From: Burkholderiaceae bacterium
GTDB lineage: Bacteria > Pseudomonadota > Gammaproteobacteria > Burkholderiales > Burkholderiaceae
Reading direction: 5' to 3'
DNA length: 54,174 nt
NCBI GenBank assembly: GCA_947448305.1
Contig: CANFME010000004.1
Location: 1 to 54,174 of the forward strand
Below the pieces are notes generated by a model. That model saw only the letters and a list, made by a program, of their open reading frames with translations, made no database searches and was not told the DNA's origin. The translations under genes were made by a program, and so were the position numbers. Of the stretch, positions 24,493 through 33,232 are shown one piece after another. How positions within the stretch are numbered: the first letter of the stretch is position 1; each line of letters opens with the position of its first letter.

Positions 24493-25515
24493 ATGAAAAA
24501 CTCAACTTCCCTATCAAGGTTTAGCCAGCAATTTAATCGTTTTATTAGAAAAGGCTTTTTACCTGTGATTGCTTTGAGTTTAACTGCTCTAAGTGCGAAC
24601 TCGCTCGTTCATGCCCAAGCCTACCCAAGCAAAACCATCACGATTGTGGTCCCCACTGCACCAGGTGGCGCAAATGATGCAATGGCCCGAATTATTGGCC
24701 AAGGGCTCAGTAGCAGACTAGGGCAACCCGTCATTGTCGATAATAAAGCAGGCGCTAATGGTGCCATTGCTAGTGAATTTGTAGCGCGTGCTAATCCGGA
24801 TGGTTACACCCTCATGTTTGGTTATATTGCGACTCACGGTATCAACCCTGTATTGCAAAAGTTGCGTTACGATCCAATTAAAAACTTTGAGCCAATCACG
24901 ATGGTTGCAACATCTCCGACCTTAGTTGTAGTAAATCCGAGTGTAAATGTCAATTCTGCCAAAGAGTTAGTGGCACTACTTAAATCACAACCGGGTAAAT
25001 TAAGCTACGCATCAGCTGGTAAAGGGACAGCCCCGCATTTATCGGGCGAGCTTTTTAAATTAAGCACTGGCACTGACATGCTACATGTTCCGTATAAAGG
25101 ATCATCCCCAGCGATCGTTGATACGATGGCTGGAGTTACTCAGGTCATGTTTCCCAGCTTATTTTCTGCCTATACACAGGTTAAGGGTGGCAAGCTCAAG
25201 GCTTTAGGGATAGCGGGTAAAAAAAGATCACCCGTCTTGCCCAATGTGCCGACTTTAAACGAGCAAGGTATTCAGCATGTTGAAGTAGATCAGTGGTATG
25301 CCATGTTTGCTCCTGCTGGAACACCTAAAGCAATTATTACTGAGCTCAATAAGGTATTAGTAGAATTACTGCACGACAAAACGGTTGAGAAGAAAATCGA
25401 AGAGCAAGGTGCTGATGTAGAAACGACAACACCCGAAGAATTATCTGCCTTTGTGAAAAAGGAAGGGATTCGCTGGAAAAAAGTCGTGGATGACGCAAAA
25501 ATTACTGTGGACTAA
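24493..25515 (+). CDS. Bug/TctC-family periplasmic receptor (3)
   Basis: This 340-residue periplasmic receptor has an N-terminal signal (FLPVIALSLTALSANSLVHA, then QAYPSKTITIVVP) and the Bug core: PTAPGGANDAMARIIGQ, VDNKAGANGAIASEFVA, NPDGYTLMFG and LSYASAGKGTAPHLSGE. It has its own upstream gap of 190 bases shared with the divergent tacAT promoter. No permease genes are near. Its stop overlaps the stop of the convergent GFA-fold gene by four bases. Confidence 0.88.
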   Translation: MKNSTSLSRFSQQFNRFIRKGFLPVIALSLTALSANSLVHAQAYPSKTITIVVPTAPGGANDAMARIIGQGLSSRLGQPVIVDNKAGANGAIASEFVARANPDGYTLMFGYIATHGINPVLQKLRYDPIKNFEPITMVATSPTLVVVNPSVNVNSAKELVALLKSQPGKLSYASAGKGTAPHLSGELFKLSTGTDMLHVPYKGSSPAIVDTMAGVTQVMFPSLFSAYTQVKGGKLKALGIAGKKRSPVLPNVPTLNEQGIQHVEVDQWYAMFAPAGTPKAIITELNKVLVELLHDKTVEKKIEEQGADVETTTPEELSAFVKKEGIRWKKVVDDAKITVD

Positions 25516-25919
25516 TCACCAGGTCTAGCGGGATACTGTGGGGCATCATCGAGGATATCGTCCCACAGTGGTTTCGAATCTACAAAGATATGAAACGCAA
25601 CTTTTTTATCAATTTTAGTATCTAAAGTTCCTAACCTTACACGCATCGAATCAGGCGTGGCCTCGCGTTGACTGAAAAGCTGAGAGCCACAATGCTTACA
25701 GAAAAAACGGTTTACTTGACCTGGATTTTCAAAGCACTGCACTAAATCATGACCCTGCGTAATCGTAAAATCACTACGCTGTATTTCAACGGAATTAACA
25801 CTGGCGGAACCACTCGCTTTTTGACAGCGTAGGCAATGACAATAGACAATCGGCCCCAGTTGATTAGTAATTTTGTAATGAACACCTGAACACAAACAAG
25901 ATCCTAAATATTCCTGCAT
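25512..25919 (-). CDS. GFA/CENP-V-fold zinc protein
   Basis: The 135-residue protein belongs to the glutathione-dependent formaldehyde-activating (GFA) fold. Zinc-binding cysteines are visible as CLCSGVHY, CHCLRCQKASG and CKHCGSQLFS. The family name is historical and many members have no proven activity. The track starts at a TTG (25943), but an ATG at 25919 is preceded by AAAGGA at good spacing and gives the usual short N-terminus before CLCSG. It is the last gene of the four-gene transglutaminase/ATP-grasp operon, 20 bases after the short transglutaminase gene. It may share that pathway or be a passenger. Confidence 0.85.
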   Translation of the reverse strand: MQEYLGSCLCSGVHYKITNQLGPIVYCHCLRCQKASGSASVNSVEIQRSDFTITQGHDLVQCFENPGQVNRFFCKHCGSQLFSQREATPDSMRVRLGTLDTKIDKKVAFHIFVDSKPLWDDILDDAPQYPARPGD

Positions 25920-25939
25920 AAAATTTCCTTTAGCACTGT

Positions 25940-26869
25940 TCAATCAAATAATAATTTTTCATTAAAGGGCAACACCGTCACGGCAACGGATAAACGATGG
26001 TTACCACCACCATGAATCACCCCTCGTATGGGTGAGACGTCTGCATAATCTCTACCTCGCGATAAGATAACATATTCCTCACCTGGTGCATGACGCCCCC
26101 AGCGGTTATTCGTTGGGTCAAAATGAAACCAACCTGCCTCAGTAAAACCGTTGACGGCAGGAACATAAGTTGCTACCCAAGCATGTGAGGCATCACTGCC
26201 AATCAGTCTAGGTTTACCAGGTGGTGGTTTGGTTAACATATAACCACTGACATACTGCGCAGGAAGGCCTAACATCCGTAAGCAAGAAATCATAATATGG
26301 GCAAAATCTTGGCAGACCCCTTTACGATTTTTTAGGGAATCAATAGCTAGCGTATTGACATCAGTCGAAGCTGTTTCATATTGCAATTCGTGATGAATCT
26401 TTTGCATCAGTGCCACTGCAGCCATCAAAATAGGTGTTTTTGCTAAAAAACATTCCTTCGCAAATTGAACAAAATCCTCATGAAACAAAATCATCGGTGA
26501 GGAAAAAATAAAGTCTGCTGCCGGGGCAATCGGTTGATTTGCTTGATAGCGATGAAAATTTCGAGTCTCTTCCCAAGATGGACTCATCAAGTCATTTTGC
26601 ACGAAAGCATTGTCGGAATCCGTTTCAATAACACTTTTTGCAACAGTCTTTAAACGAGTATGTCTAGATTCAATTGAAAAAAACGTACTAACATTACCAA
26701 AAATATCGGTTCGATCTTCAAAGTAGTCCGGCTCAGGACTTACCGTAAGACGTGCGGATAGAACTTGTTGCCCAAGACAATCATTGGGTTTTAAATGCGC
26801 TAAATGCTGCGTAATATCTACCGGAAAATCATAATCGTAAACCGTCTCATGCAGAATATCAAGTTTCAC
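25940..26869 (-). CDS. transglutaminase-like cysteine peptidase/ligase family protein
   Basis: The 309-residue protein has a bacterial transglutaminase N-terminal beta-sandwich (MKLDILHETVYDYDFPVDI) followed by a transglutaminase-fold catalytic domain. The triad is visible: Cys in KGVCQDFAHIMISCLR, His in ASHAWVATYVP, and Asp in WFHFDPTNNRWG. No signal peptide is seen, so it is probably cytoplasmic. The members of this family found beside ATP-grasp/alpha-E proteins are thought to act as peptidases or amide-bond-forming enzymes on peptide-like substrates. It starts two bases after the stop of the ATP-grasp gene, so the two are translationally coupled. Confidence 0.9.
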   Translation of the reverse strand: MKLDILHETVYDYDFPVDITQHLAHLKPNDCLGQQVLSARLTVSPEPDYFEDRTDIFGNVSTFFSIESRHTRLKTVAKSVIETDSDNAFVQNDLMSPSWEETRNFHRYQANQPIAPAADFIFSSPMILFHEDFVQFAKECFLAKTPILMAAVALMQKIHHELQYETASTDVNTLAIDSLKNRKGVCQDFAHIMISCLRMLGLPAQYVSGYMLTKPPPGKPRLIGSDASHAWVATYVPAVNGFTEAGWFHFDPTNNRWGRHAPGEEYVILSRGRDYADVSPIRGVIHGGGNHRLSVAVTVLPFNEKLLFD

Positions 26870-26871
26870 AT

Positions 26872-29478
26872 TTACCTCTGAATTTTGTAGGCGCTATTTT
26901 TGATATGCGTGAAATAGCGTCCCGTAATTTCATCAGAAATCGCCCATGCTTGACGAATACAATCTTTCACGCAATCCAGTAATTCCTCAAAAGCCACCTC
27001 TTTTACTTGTGGCACTAAATGCACTAAAACATCGACATGACTATGTTCAACCCGTGTTTCAGAGTTGGTTAATTTCGCTAATCGATTTCTTAATTTACGG
27101 GTAATCCAAGCGATTGAACGCGGATTTTCAGTATTAAAAACAAGTAATTCCAATAATTCGTTTAAATCTCTACTTTGCTGATGTTGAGCCTGAAAGGTAA
27201 TGGTGCTATCAAACAATCCTAAAAGAGTATTAAATCCAGAAGTATCATTGAATGGATTAGCCAAAACACCCTCTTCGATTGCACCTTCCAAAATACTAGA
27301 GAAAAACTGTAAACGCTCAATCAAACGTCCAATATTCATCAAAGTCCAACCTGCATCCCTAGTCATTCGATCGTTTTGCGCTCCGGTAATAGCGGATAAA
27401 AATTGATTAGTAGTTGATAAGCCTTGCAAGGCTAAGGTAATTGAATAATCATTACCTACCTTCATTAATTTATTGTCTTTTTCAAAGCGCTCGACACAAC
27501 GATTGATCATCGACCACAAGTCGGTCGAAAGTGATTCGCGAATTTTTGAGGCGGAGGCTTGTAAAGCCCTTAGGTTAGAGCCGACGCTCATTAAGGTCGT
27601 CGAGTTCAAATGCGACAACAGCATTCGTTCATCGCGCTGCTCCGTCTCGGCAGTAGCTGTTTGCCCACCGGCGAGGGGGAATGGCATCAGACCATTGATT
27701 TGACATAATTTATCTAACCAATTCCATAGCAAGTCAGATTGAGAGTTTTCACTATTTAAACTCTCTAGATACATGGTGGCTAAGACTGCGGTATTTTCAC
27801 TTCGTTCTGTGTATCTGCCAAACCAAAATAAATTTTCAGCAGATCGACTCGTAATCACCCTATCTCGATGGGCTTTACCTACCGAAGTCGCTTTGCTTGG
27901 AAATAAAATGGGCAGCTGTGTATAGCTCTGTCCTTGTACCCAAACATCGGTACTACTACCCCCTCTTTGCATCGAGGCAACGCCGTCTGGATTGGCAGCA
28001 ATCCTAGCTAAACCGCCAGGTAAAATCTGCCAAGAGTTACCAAGACCATCACTCATTGCAAAAACACGCAACATATAAGACCGCGGTTCAATACACTTTT
28101 CTAAATCAGGATTACTATCTGCTTGCCAAGTCGGTATTTGGGCTAGTGGCAAATAGGATTGAATCGTAAAATCATCAGGGGATTTTTTAATCTTCTCGAG
28201 AAGTTTAGAGACCTCTTTAGGGTTTAAGTTCTTGACTAAAAAGGAATCAAAATGTTGATGACCATCCAAAGAGGGATAAGTTGATTTGACAACACTATTA
28301 ACAAGGTTTTCTTGAGCAGCTTCAAAAGCAGCATCTTCGCCACACCACCAAGTATCCAGTGCCGGTAATAGCAATGGTTGGCCCAGTAACCGCTCACTAA
28401 TACTTGGCAAAAATGCCAGTAAGCCAGGTGACTCCAAAAATCCACTGCCTGGTGCATTAGCGATCACCACATTGCCAGCACGAATGACCTGCATCAGTCC
28501 TGGCACGCCTAAGGTCGAGTCTTCTTTTAACTCCAAGGGGTCTAAAAACGTATCATCCAGGCGTTTAATGATCACATGGACTGGTTCTAAACCATGAATG
28601 GTTCGCAGATAGGCACATTGATTGCGCACTGTCAGATCATTGCCTTCAACTAGGGTTAAACCTAAATACCTAGCAAGATAGGCATGTTCAAAATAGGTTT
28701 CGTTATAAGGTCCCGGTGTAAGTAAAACGATATGCGCATTTTGACCTGCCTTACTTTCCCTTTTTAATGACTGTACTAAACCACGGTAAACTCTCGTCAA
28801 GGACTCAATGCGCATTTGCTCATACGCTTTCGGAAACTGCTTGGAAACCAAGTTACGATTTTCCAACAAATAACCAAGGCCTGAAGGAGCTTGAGTACGT
28901 TGTGATAGAACGGACCAATTACCATTCGGACCACGGGCCAAGTCAAAGGCCATGATGTGTAAGTGTTTCTTATCTTTCGGAATCGCCTGATGCATGGATC
29001 GTAAATAACCGGGATGGCCATTCACCAAAGCTGGCGGAATTAAGCCTTCTTTAATTAAGGCACCCTCACCATAAACGTCTTGCATCATTGCTTCGAGCAA
29101 TTTTGCGCGTTGCAAAATCCCTGCTTGAATCACTAGCCATTCTTCATGAGGAATAATTAAGGGAAATAAATCAATGGTCCACGGTCTTGTGGGACCGTTT
29201 TCATCCACATAAATATTGTAGGTAATTCCATTATCTCGAACTTGTCGCTCGATTTCATTAGTACGAGCATTAAAGTCACTCAGTCCTTTGGGCTGTAAAT
29301 AGCTAAAGAAATCACGCCAATAGGGACGCATCGAGGACGCTCCAGACTGTTCGGAAGTGTACAACTCATCATAATGGGTTGTATCCGCTTTCGATACAGC
29401 TTCATACTGCTGGGTACTCGACTGCTGTTGAGTCGTTGGTTCTGTAAAGAAACTCGATTGGCTTTGAGATTGGGACAT
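26872..29478 (-). CDS. circularly permuted ATP-grasp / alpha-E domain fusion
   Basis: The 868-residue protein combines a circularly permuted ATP-grasp type 2 domain (roughly residues 50-530, with RPYWRDFFSYLQPKGLSDF, FDLARGPNGNWSVLSQRTQA and LTPGPYNETYFEHAYLARYLG) and an alpha-helical alpha-E domain (about 545-868, opening SRSAENLFWFGRYTERSENTA). In many bacteria these are separate neighbouring genes (DUF404/407 and DUF403). ATP-grasp enzymes ligate carboxylates to amines at the cost of ATP. Aravind and co-workers predicted that this set makes small peptides. The Gln/Ser-rich first 45 residues look disordered. It sits between the two transglutaminase genes. Confidence 0.9.
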   Translation of the reverse strand: MSQSQSQSSFFTEPTTQQQSSTQQYEAVSKADTTHYDELYTSEQSGASSMRPYWRDFFSYLQPKGLSDFNARTNEIERQVRDNGITYNIYVDENGPTRPWTIDLFPLIIPHEEWLVIQAGILQRAKLLEAMMQDVYGEGALIKEGLIPPALVNGHPGYLRSMHQAIPKDKKHLHIMAFDLARGPNGNWSVLSQRTQAPSGLGYLLENRNLVSKQFPKAYEQMRIESLTRVYRGLVQSLKRESKAGQNAHIVLLTPGPYNETYFEHAYLARYLGLTLVEGNDLTVRNQCAYLRTIHGLEPVHVIIKRLDDTFLDPLELKEDSTLGVPGLMQVIRAGNVVIANAPGSGFLESPGLLAFLPSISERLLGQPLLLPALDTWWCGEDAAFEAAQENLVNSVVKSTYPSLDGHQHFDSFLVKNLNPKEVSKLLEKIKKSPDDFTIQSYLPLAQIPTWQADSNPDLEKCIEPRSYMLRVFAMSDGLGNSWQILPGGLARIAANPDGVASMQRGGSSTDVWVQGQSYTQLPILFPSKATSVGKAHRDRVITSRSAENLFWFGRYTERSENTAVLATMYLESLNSENSQSDLLWNWLDKLCQINGLMPFPLAGGQTATAETEQRDERMLLSHLNSTTLMSVGSNLRALQASASKIRESLSTDLWSMINRCVERFEKDNKLMKVGNDYSITLALQGLSTTNQFLSAITGAQNDRMTRDAGWTLMNIGRLIERLQFFSSILEGAIEEGVLANPFNDTSGFNTLLGLFDSTITFQAQHQQSRDLNELLELLVFNTENPRSIAWITRKLRNRLAKLTNSETRVEHSHVDVLVHLVPQVKEVAFEELLDCVKDCIRQAWAISDEITGRYFTHIKNSAYKIQR

Positions 29479-29503
29479 GCCTTATTATCACCTAAGGTGA
29501 AAT

Positions 29504-32500
29504 CTAGCGACGCAAATCTAGCGTAAATGGAAACTCTTTACTACCTGCTAAGTCAATATTCGGCACAGTTTGTAATGAAACTCCAGGGGTATGCCCCATC
29601 ATAAAGAATCTAGACAAACGACGTGCCTCAGCTTCATAGGCATTGATTGGGAAGCCAGCATAATTCGTGCCACCCGGATGAATCACATGATACTGACAAC
29701 CCCCCACTGAACGTTTCGTCCATGTGTCAATTAAATCAAATGTTAAAGGTGACTGAATACCGATGCTAGGGTGCAAACTAGAAGGTGGATTCCACGCTTT
29801 GAAACGCACTCCGGCACTAAACTCACCAGCACGACCGGTTGACATGAGCGGTACAGCTTGACCATTACAAGTCACAACGTAGCGACTTTGATTCAAACCG
29901 CGCACTAAAATCTCAACACGCTCAAGAGATGAATCGACATAGCGTACGGTGCCACCATCTTCTTCACCCATCACATGCCATGGCTCGAGAGCGGTGCGTA
30001 GTTCCAACTCACAACCCATCGTACGAACTTGGCCAATTAATGGGAAGCGGAATTCAAAATGGGGTGCAAACCACTCTAAATCAAAATCAAAGCCAGCAGT
30101 TTTTAATTCTTGGATGACGTCGGCAAAATCTGCTTTTACAAATGACGATAACAAGCAACGATCATGTAACTCAGTTCCCCAACGGGTTGCTGGAGCAAGA
30201 TATGGCTCATCCCAGAAACGGGCGATTAAAGCTCTCAGTAATAGTTGTTGCACAATACTCATACGAGCATGGGGTGGCATTTCAAATGCACGAAGTTCTA
30301 ACAAACCTAAACGACCAGTAGAACTGTCTGGTGAGTAGAGTTTATCGATACAAAACTCACTACGGTGGGTATTGCCCGTGACATCAATCAAAATATTTCT
30401 CAGCGAGCGATCCACCAACCATGGTGGCATTTGTGTGCCATATTTTTTACGGTTAGCATAAATTTCTTTAATCGCGATTTCCAATTCGTAGAGTTGATCA
30501 TTTCTAGCTTCATCGACCCGTGGTGCTTGGCTCGTTGGGCCAATGAAAATGCCACTAAACAAATAAGAAAGACTTGGATGGTTGTGCCAAAATAAAATCA
30601 AGCTAGCTAAGAGTTCTGGCTTTCTCAAAAATGGACTGTCTGCTGGTGTTGCACCGCCCATCACAAAATGATTACCGCCACCAGTACCTGTGTGGCGTCC
30701 GTCCATCATGAATTTTTCAGCCGTCAAGCGTGATTCAAAAGCCGCTTGATATAAGAACTCGGTATTGTCTTTGAGTTCAGTCCAGTTATAAGCTGGGTGA
30801 ATATTCACCTCAATTACTCCTGGATCAGGCGTCACACTTAAGGTCTTGAGACGGAAGTCTTTCGGTGGTCCGTAGCCTTCGAGCACAATCTTATATTGCA
30901 GTTGATCTGCTGTTTTTTCTATCGCAACGAGTAATGTTAAATAATCCTCTAAGCGTGAAAGTGGTGGCATAAAGACATACATCACACCGTTCTTACCACC
31001 AAATTCAGCCACTGCATCCGGTCCATTAGCACGCATTGGGTCACGAACTTCTACACAGATGGCTGTGCGAGTTACCCAGTGCGCTGATTCTTGAAAGTCG
31101 GGTACCTTACGGATATCAGTCACCATCTTACTAGTCACTTTACCAACATTGCCGACTTTACCAGGACCTGTTTCGGCAGTCATATTAGACTGTTTGCCAC
31201 TGACCTCAAACTCTTTACGACGCGGATCCGTCTTGGTAGCACCAAATGTCACAGATTGCATACCTGATGGGAAATGTCCGTCATCTAACTGTTGTCGAAT
31301 TTGTGCATGCGAAGCAAGAGGAGCTTTAGGGGCAAAATGATCCTCTTCAATCAAATAAGGGTATTGCTCTTTAGAGACCCACGGCAAAGAATTTAACGGC
31401 AAGCGATAACCCATTGGCGAATCACCAGGTAACAAGTACATGCGATCATCTCTGATTAACCATGGGCCAGTTGACCAAGTCGTTTCAGAAAGAGTGTGAC
31501 TAGGCTTGGCACTAATCGGTAAAACATAACCAATTACTGCATCATTTTTTTGTTCAAAAACACGTTTTAAACGCTGACGCTCGAGCGGATCTTCTAAGTT
31601 TGACTCAAATGGATCGACATTTACAGGCAGCTTGGATTCACGCCACAAATAATAAAAGACATCCTCATAAGCCGGTCGAATGAACTCATCGGTAAGTCCA
31701 AGGTTCTTTGTCAGTGTATAAATAAATTTTTTAGAATCGGCGCTGGTGTAATGCAAGTCATCGCGTTCATCGGCAAACAGCTCAGGCTTACCCCAAACTT
31801 TTTCACCATCAGCGCGCCAATGAATTGACAAAGCCCAACGCGGTAACTGCTCACCGGGATACCACTTACCTTGACCAAAATGTAAGAAGCCACCTTTACC
31901 ATACTGCTCGTAAAGATGACCCACTAATTCGGTAGCAAAACCACGCTTAGTAGGTCCAAGTGCCTCGGTATTCCACTCTGGAGCATCTAGATTATCGATA
32001 CCCACATAGGTTGGCTCGCCGCCCATGGTTAAACGAACATCACCATCAACTAATTGTTGTTCGACATAATCGCCCAATTGATTAATTTTTTCCCACTGCT
32101 CTTCGGTATACGGTTTGGTAACGCGTGGAGATTCGTAAATACGCGTCACTTGCATGTGATGCGCGAACTCTACTTCAGATTTATCAACAGCACCCTCAAT
32201 CGGCGCCGCTCCACTTGGATCGGGCGTACAGGCCAGCGGCACGTGACCTTCACCAGCTAATAATCCTGAAGTTGGATCTAGACCAACCCAGCCAGCACCT
32301 GGTAAAAACACTTCACACCAAGCGTGTAAATCGGTAAAGTCTACATCGGTTCCGCTAGGACCATCGAGAGCCATTACGTCTGCTTTTAATTGGATTAAAT
32401 ACCCTGAAACAAAACGTGCAGCCAAGCCACAATGTCTTAATAGTTGCACCATTAACCAAGCAGAGTCACGGCAAGAACCACTGCAAAGTGTCAGCGTTTC

Positions 32501-33010
32501 TTCAGGTGTTTGAACTCCTGGCTCCATGCGGATGAGATACTTAATATCTTTTTGTAATTTCTGATTTAACTTCACCAAATAATCAATTGTCCTGACCTCA
32601 GTGCGGTCAACGCTAGCCAGATATTTCTTAAAATTTGGCGATAACTCGATGAGCTCTAAGTAAGGTAGTAGTTCTTTTTTTTCACTTGTTGTATAGGAAA
32701 AAGGATATTTCTCAGCATGCTTTTCTAAAAAGAAATCAAAAGGATTAAAAACAGCCATTTCAACCACGAGGTCTACCGTCACCTTAAAGATATTGGTTTT
32801 TTCGGGGAAGACCAGTCTTGCCTGATAGTTTGCAAAAGGATCTTGCTGCCAGTTGACGAAATGGGTTTTGGGTTCAATCTTGAGGGAGTAAGAAATAATC
32901 TTACTACGGGTATGGGGTGCAGGCCTTAAGCGAACAACTTGAGGTCCTAAGTTGATCATACGATCATATTTATATTCGGTAACGTGATTTAAAGCAATAT
33001 GGATTGACAT
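29504..33010 (-). CDS. transglutaminase - DUF2126 (amidoligase-like) fusion protein
   Basis: The 1168-residue protein has an N-terminal transglutaminase part (MSIHIALNHVTEYKYDRMI, Cys in CSGSCRDSAWLMVQLLRHCG, His in DLHAWCEVFLP, Asp in GLDPTSGLLAGEG) up to about residue 300. The remaining two thirds is DUF2126, starting near VRLTMGGEPTYVGIDNLD with FLHFGQGKWYPGEQLPRWAL. DUF2126 has been related to COOH-NH2 ligases of the glutamate-cysteine ligase class. It is the first gene of the minus-strand operon and is followed after 25 bases by the ATP-grasp/alpha-E gene. No Anbu proteasome-like gene, which often accompanies such sets, is in the window. Confidence 0.9.
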   Translation of the reverse strand: MSIHIALNHVTEYKYDRMINLGPQVVRLRPAPHTRSKIISYSLKIEPKTHFVNWQQDPFANYQARLVFPEKTNIFKVTVDLVVEMAVFNPFDFFLEKHAEKYPFSYTTSEKKELLPYLELIELSPNFKKYLASVDRTEVRTIDYLVKLNQKLQKDIKYLIRMEPGVQTPEETLTLCSGSCRDSAWLMVQLLRHCGLAARFVSGYLIQLKADVMALDGPSGTDVDFTDLHAWCEVFLPGAGWVGLDPTSGLLAGEGHVPLACTPDPSGAAPIEGAVDKSEVEFAHHMQVTRIYESPRVTKPYTEEQWEKINQLGDYVEQQLVDGDVRLTMGGEPTYVGIDNLDAPEWNTEALGPTKRGFATELVGHLYEQYGKGGFLHFGQGKWYPGEQLPRWALSIHWRADGEKVWGKPELFADERDDLHYTSADSKKFIYTLTKNLGLTDEFIRPAYEDVFYYLWRESKLPVNVDPFESNLEDPLERQRLKRVFEQKNDAVIGYVLPISAKPSHTLSETTWSTGPWLIRDDRMYLLPGDSPMGYRLPLNSLPWVSKEQYPYLIEEDHFAPKAPLASHAQIRQQLDDGHFPSGMQSVTFGATKTDPRRKEFEVSGKQSNMTAETGPGKVGNVGKVTSKMVTDIRKVPDFQESAHWVTRTAICVEVRDPMRANGPDAVAEFGGKNGVMYVFMPPLSRLEDYLTLLVAIEKTADQLQYKIVLEGYGPPKDFRLKTLSVTPDPGVIEVNIHPAYNWTELKDNTEFLYQAAFESRLTAEKFMMDGRHTGTGGGNHFVMGGATPADSPFLRKPELLASLILFWHNHPSLSYLFSGIFIGPTSQAPRVDEARNDQLYELEIAIKEIYANRKKYGTQMPPWLVDRSLRNILIDVTGNTHRSEFCIDKLYSPDSSTGRLGLLELRAFEMPPHARMSIVQQLLLRALIARFWDEPYLAPATRWGTELHDRCLLSSFVKADFADVIQELKTAGFDFDLEWFAPHFEFRFPLIGQVRTMGCELELRTALEPWHVMGEEDGGTVRYVDSSLERVEILVRGLNQSRYVVTCNGQAVPLMSTGRAGEFSAGVRFKAWNPPSSLHPSIGIQSPLTFDLIDTWTKRSVGGCQYHVIHPGGTNYAGFPINAYEAEARRLSRFFMMGHTPGVSLQTVPNIDLAGSKEFPFTLDLRR

Positions 33011-33232
33011 AGTTTCAGAATAAGATAGATTTCGTTGATAAAAGAAGACCTAAAGTAATACTAGGATATTATTTTGCACTTCATTCATGAAATAGTCATG
33101 TAAATAGTAATTTAACAACACATAACAATGCTCTGAGACTTTAAATACCCTATTTAAAGGGTCATGCCCCACTTTGAAGCATATGCACAGTTAAGACTTA
33201 CTTTTTTGTAAGATCAAATCGGCAAATTCAGC

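Noticed and set aside
29929-30338. plus-strand ORFs inside the DUF2126 gene
   Set aside because: They are shadow frames of the long minus-strand coding sequence with no domain or start signal.
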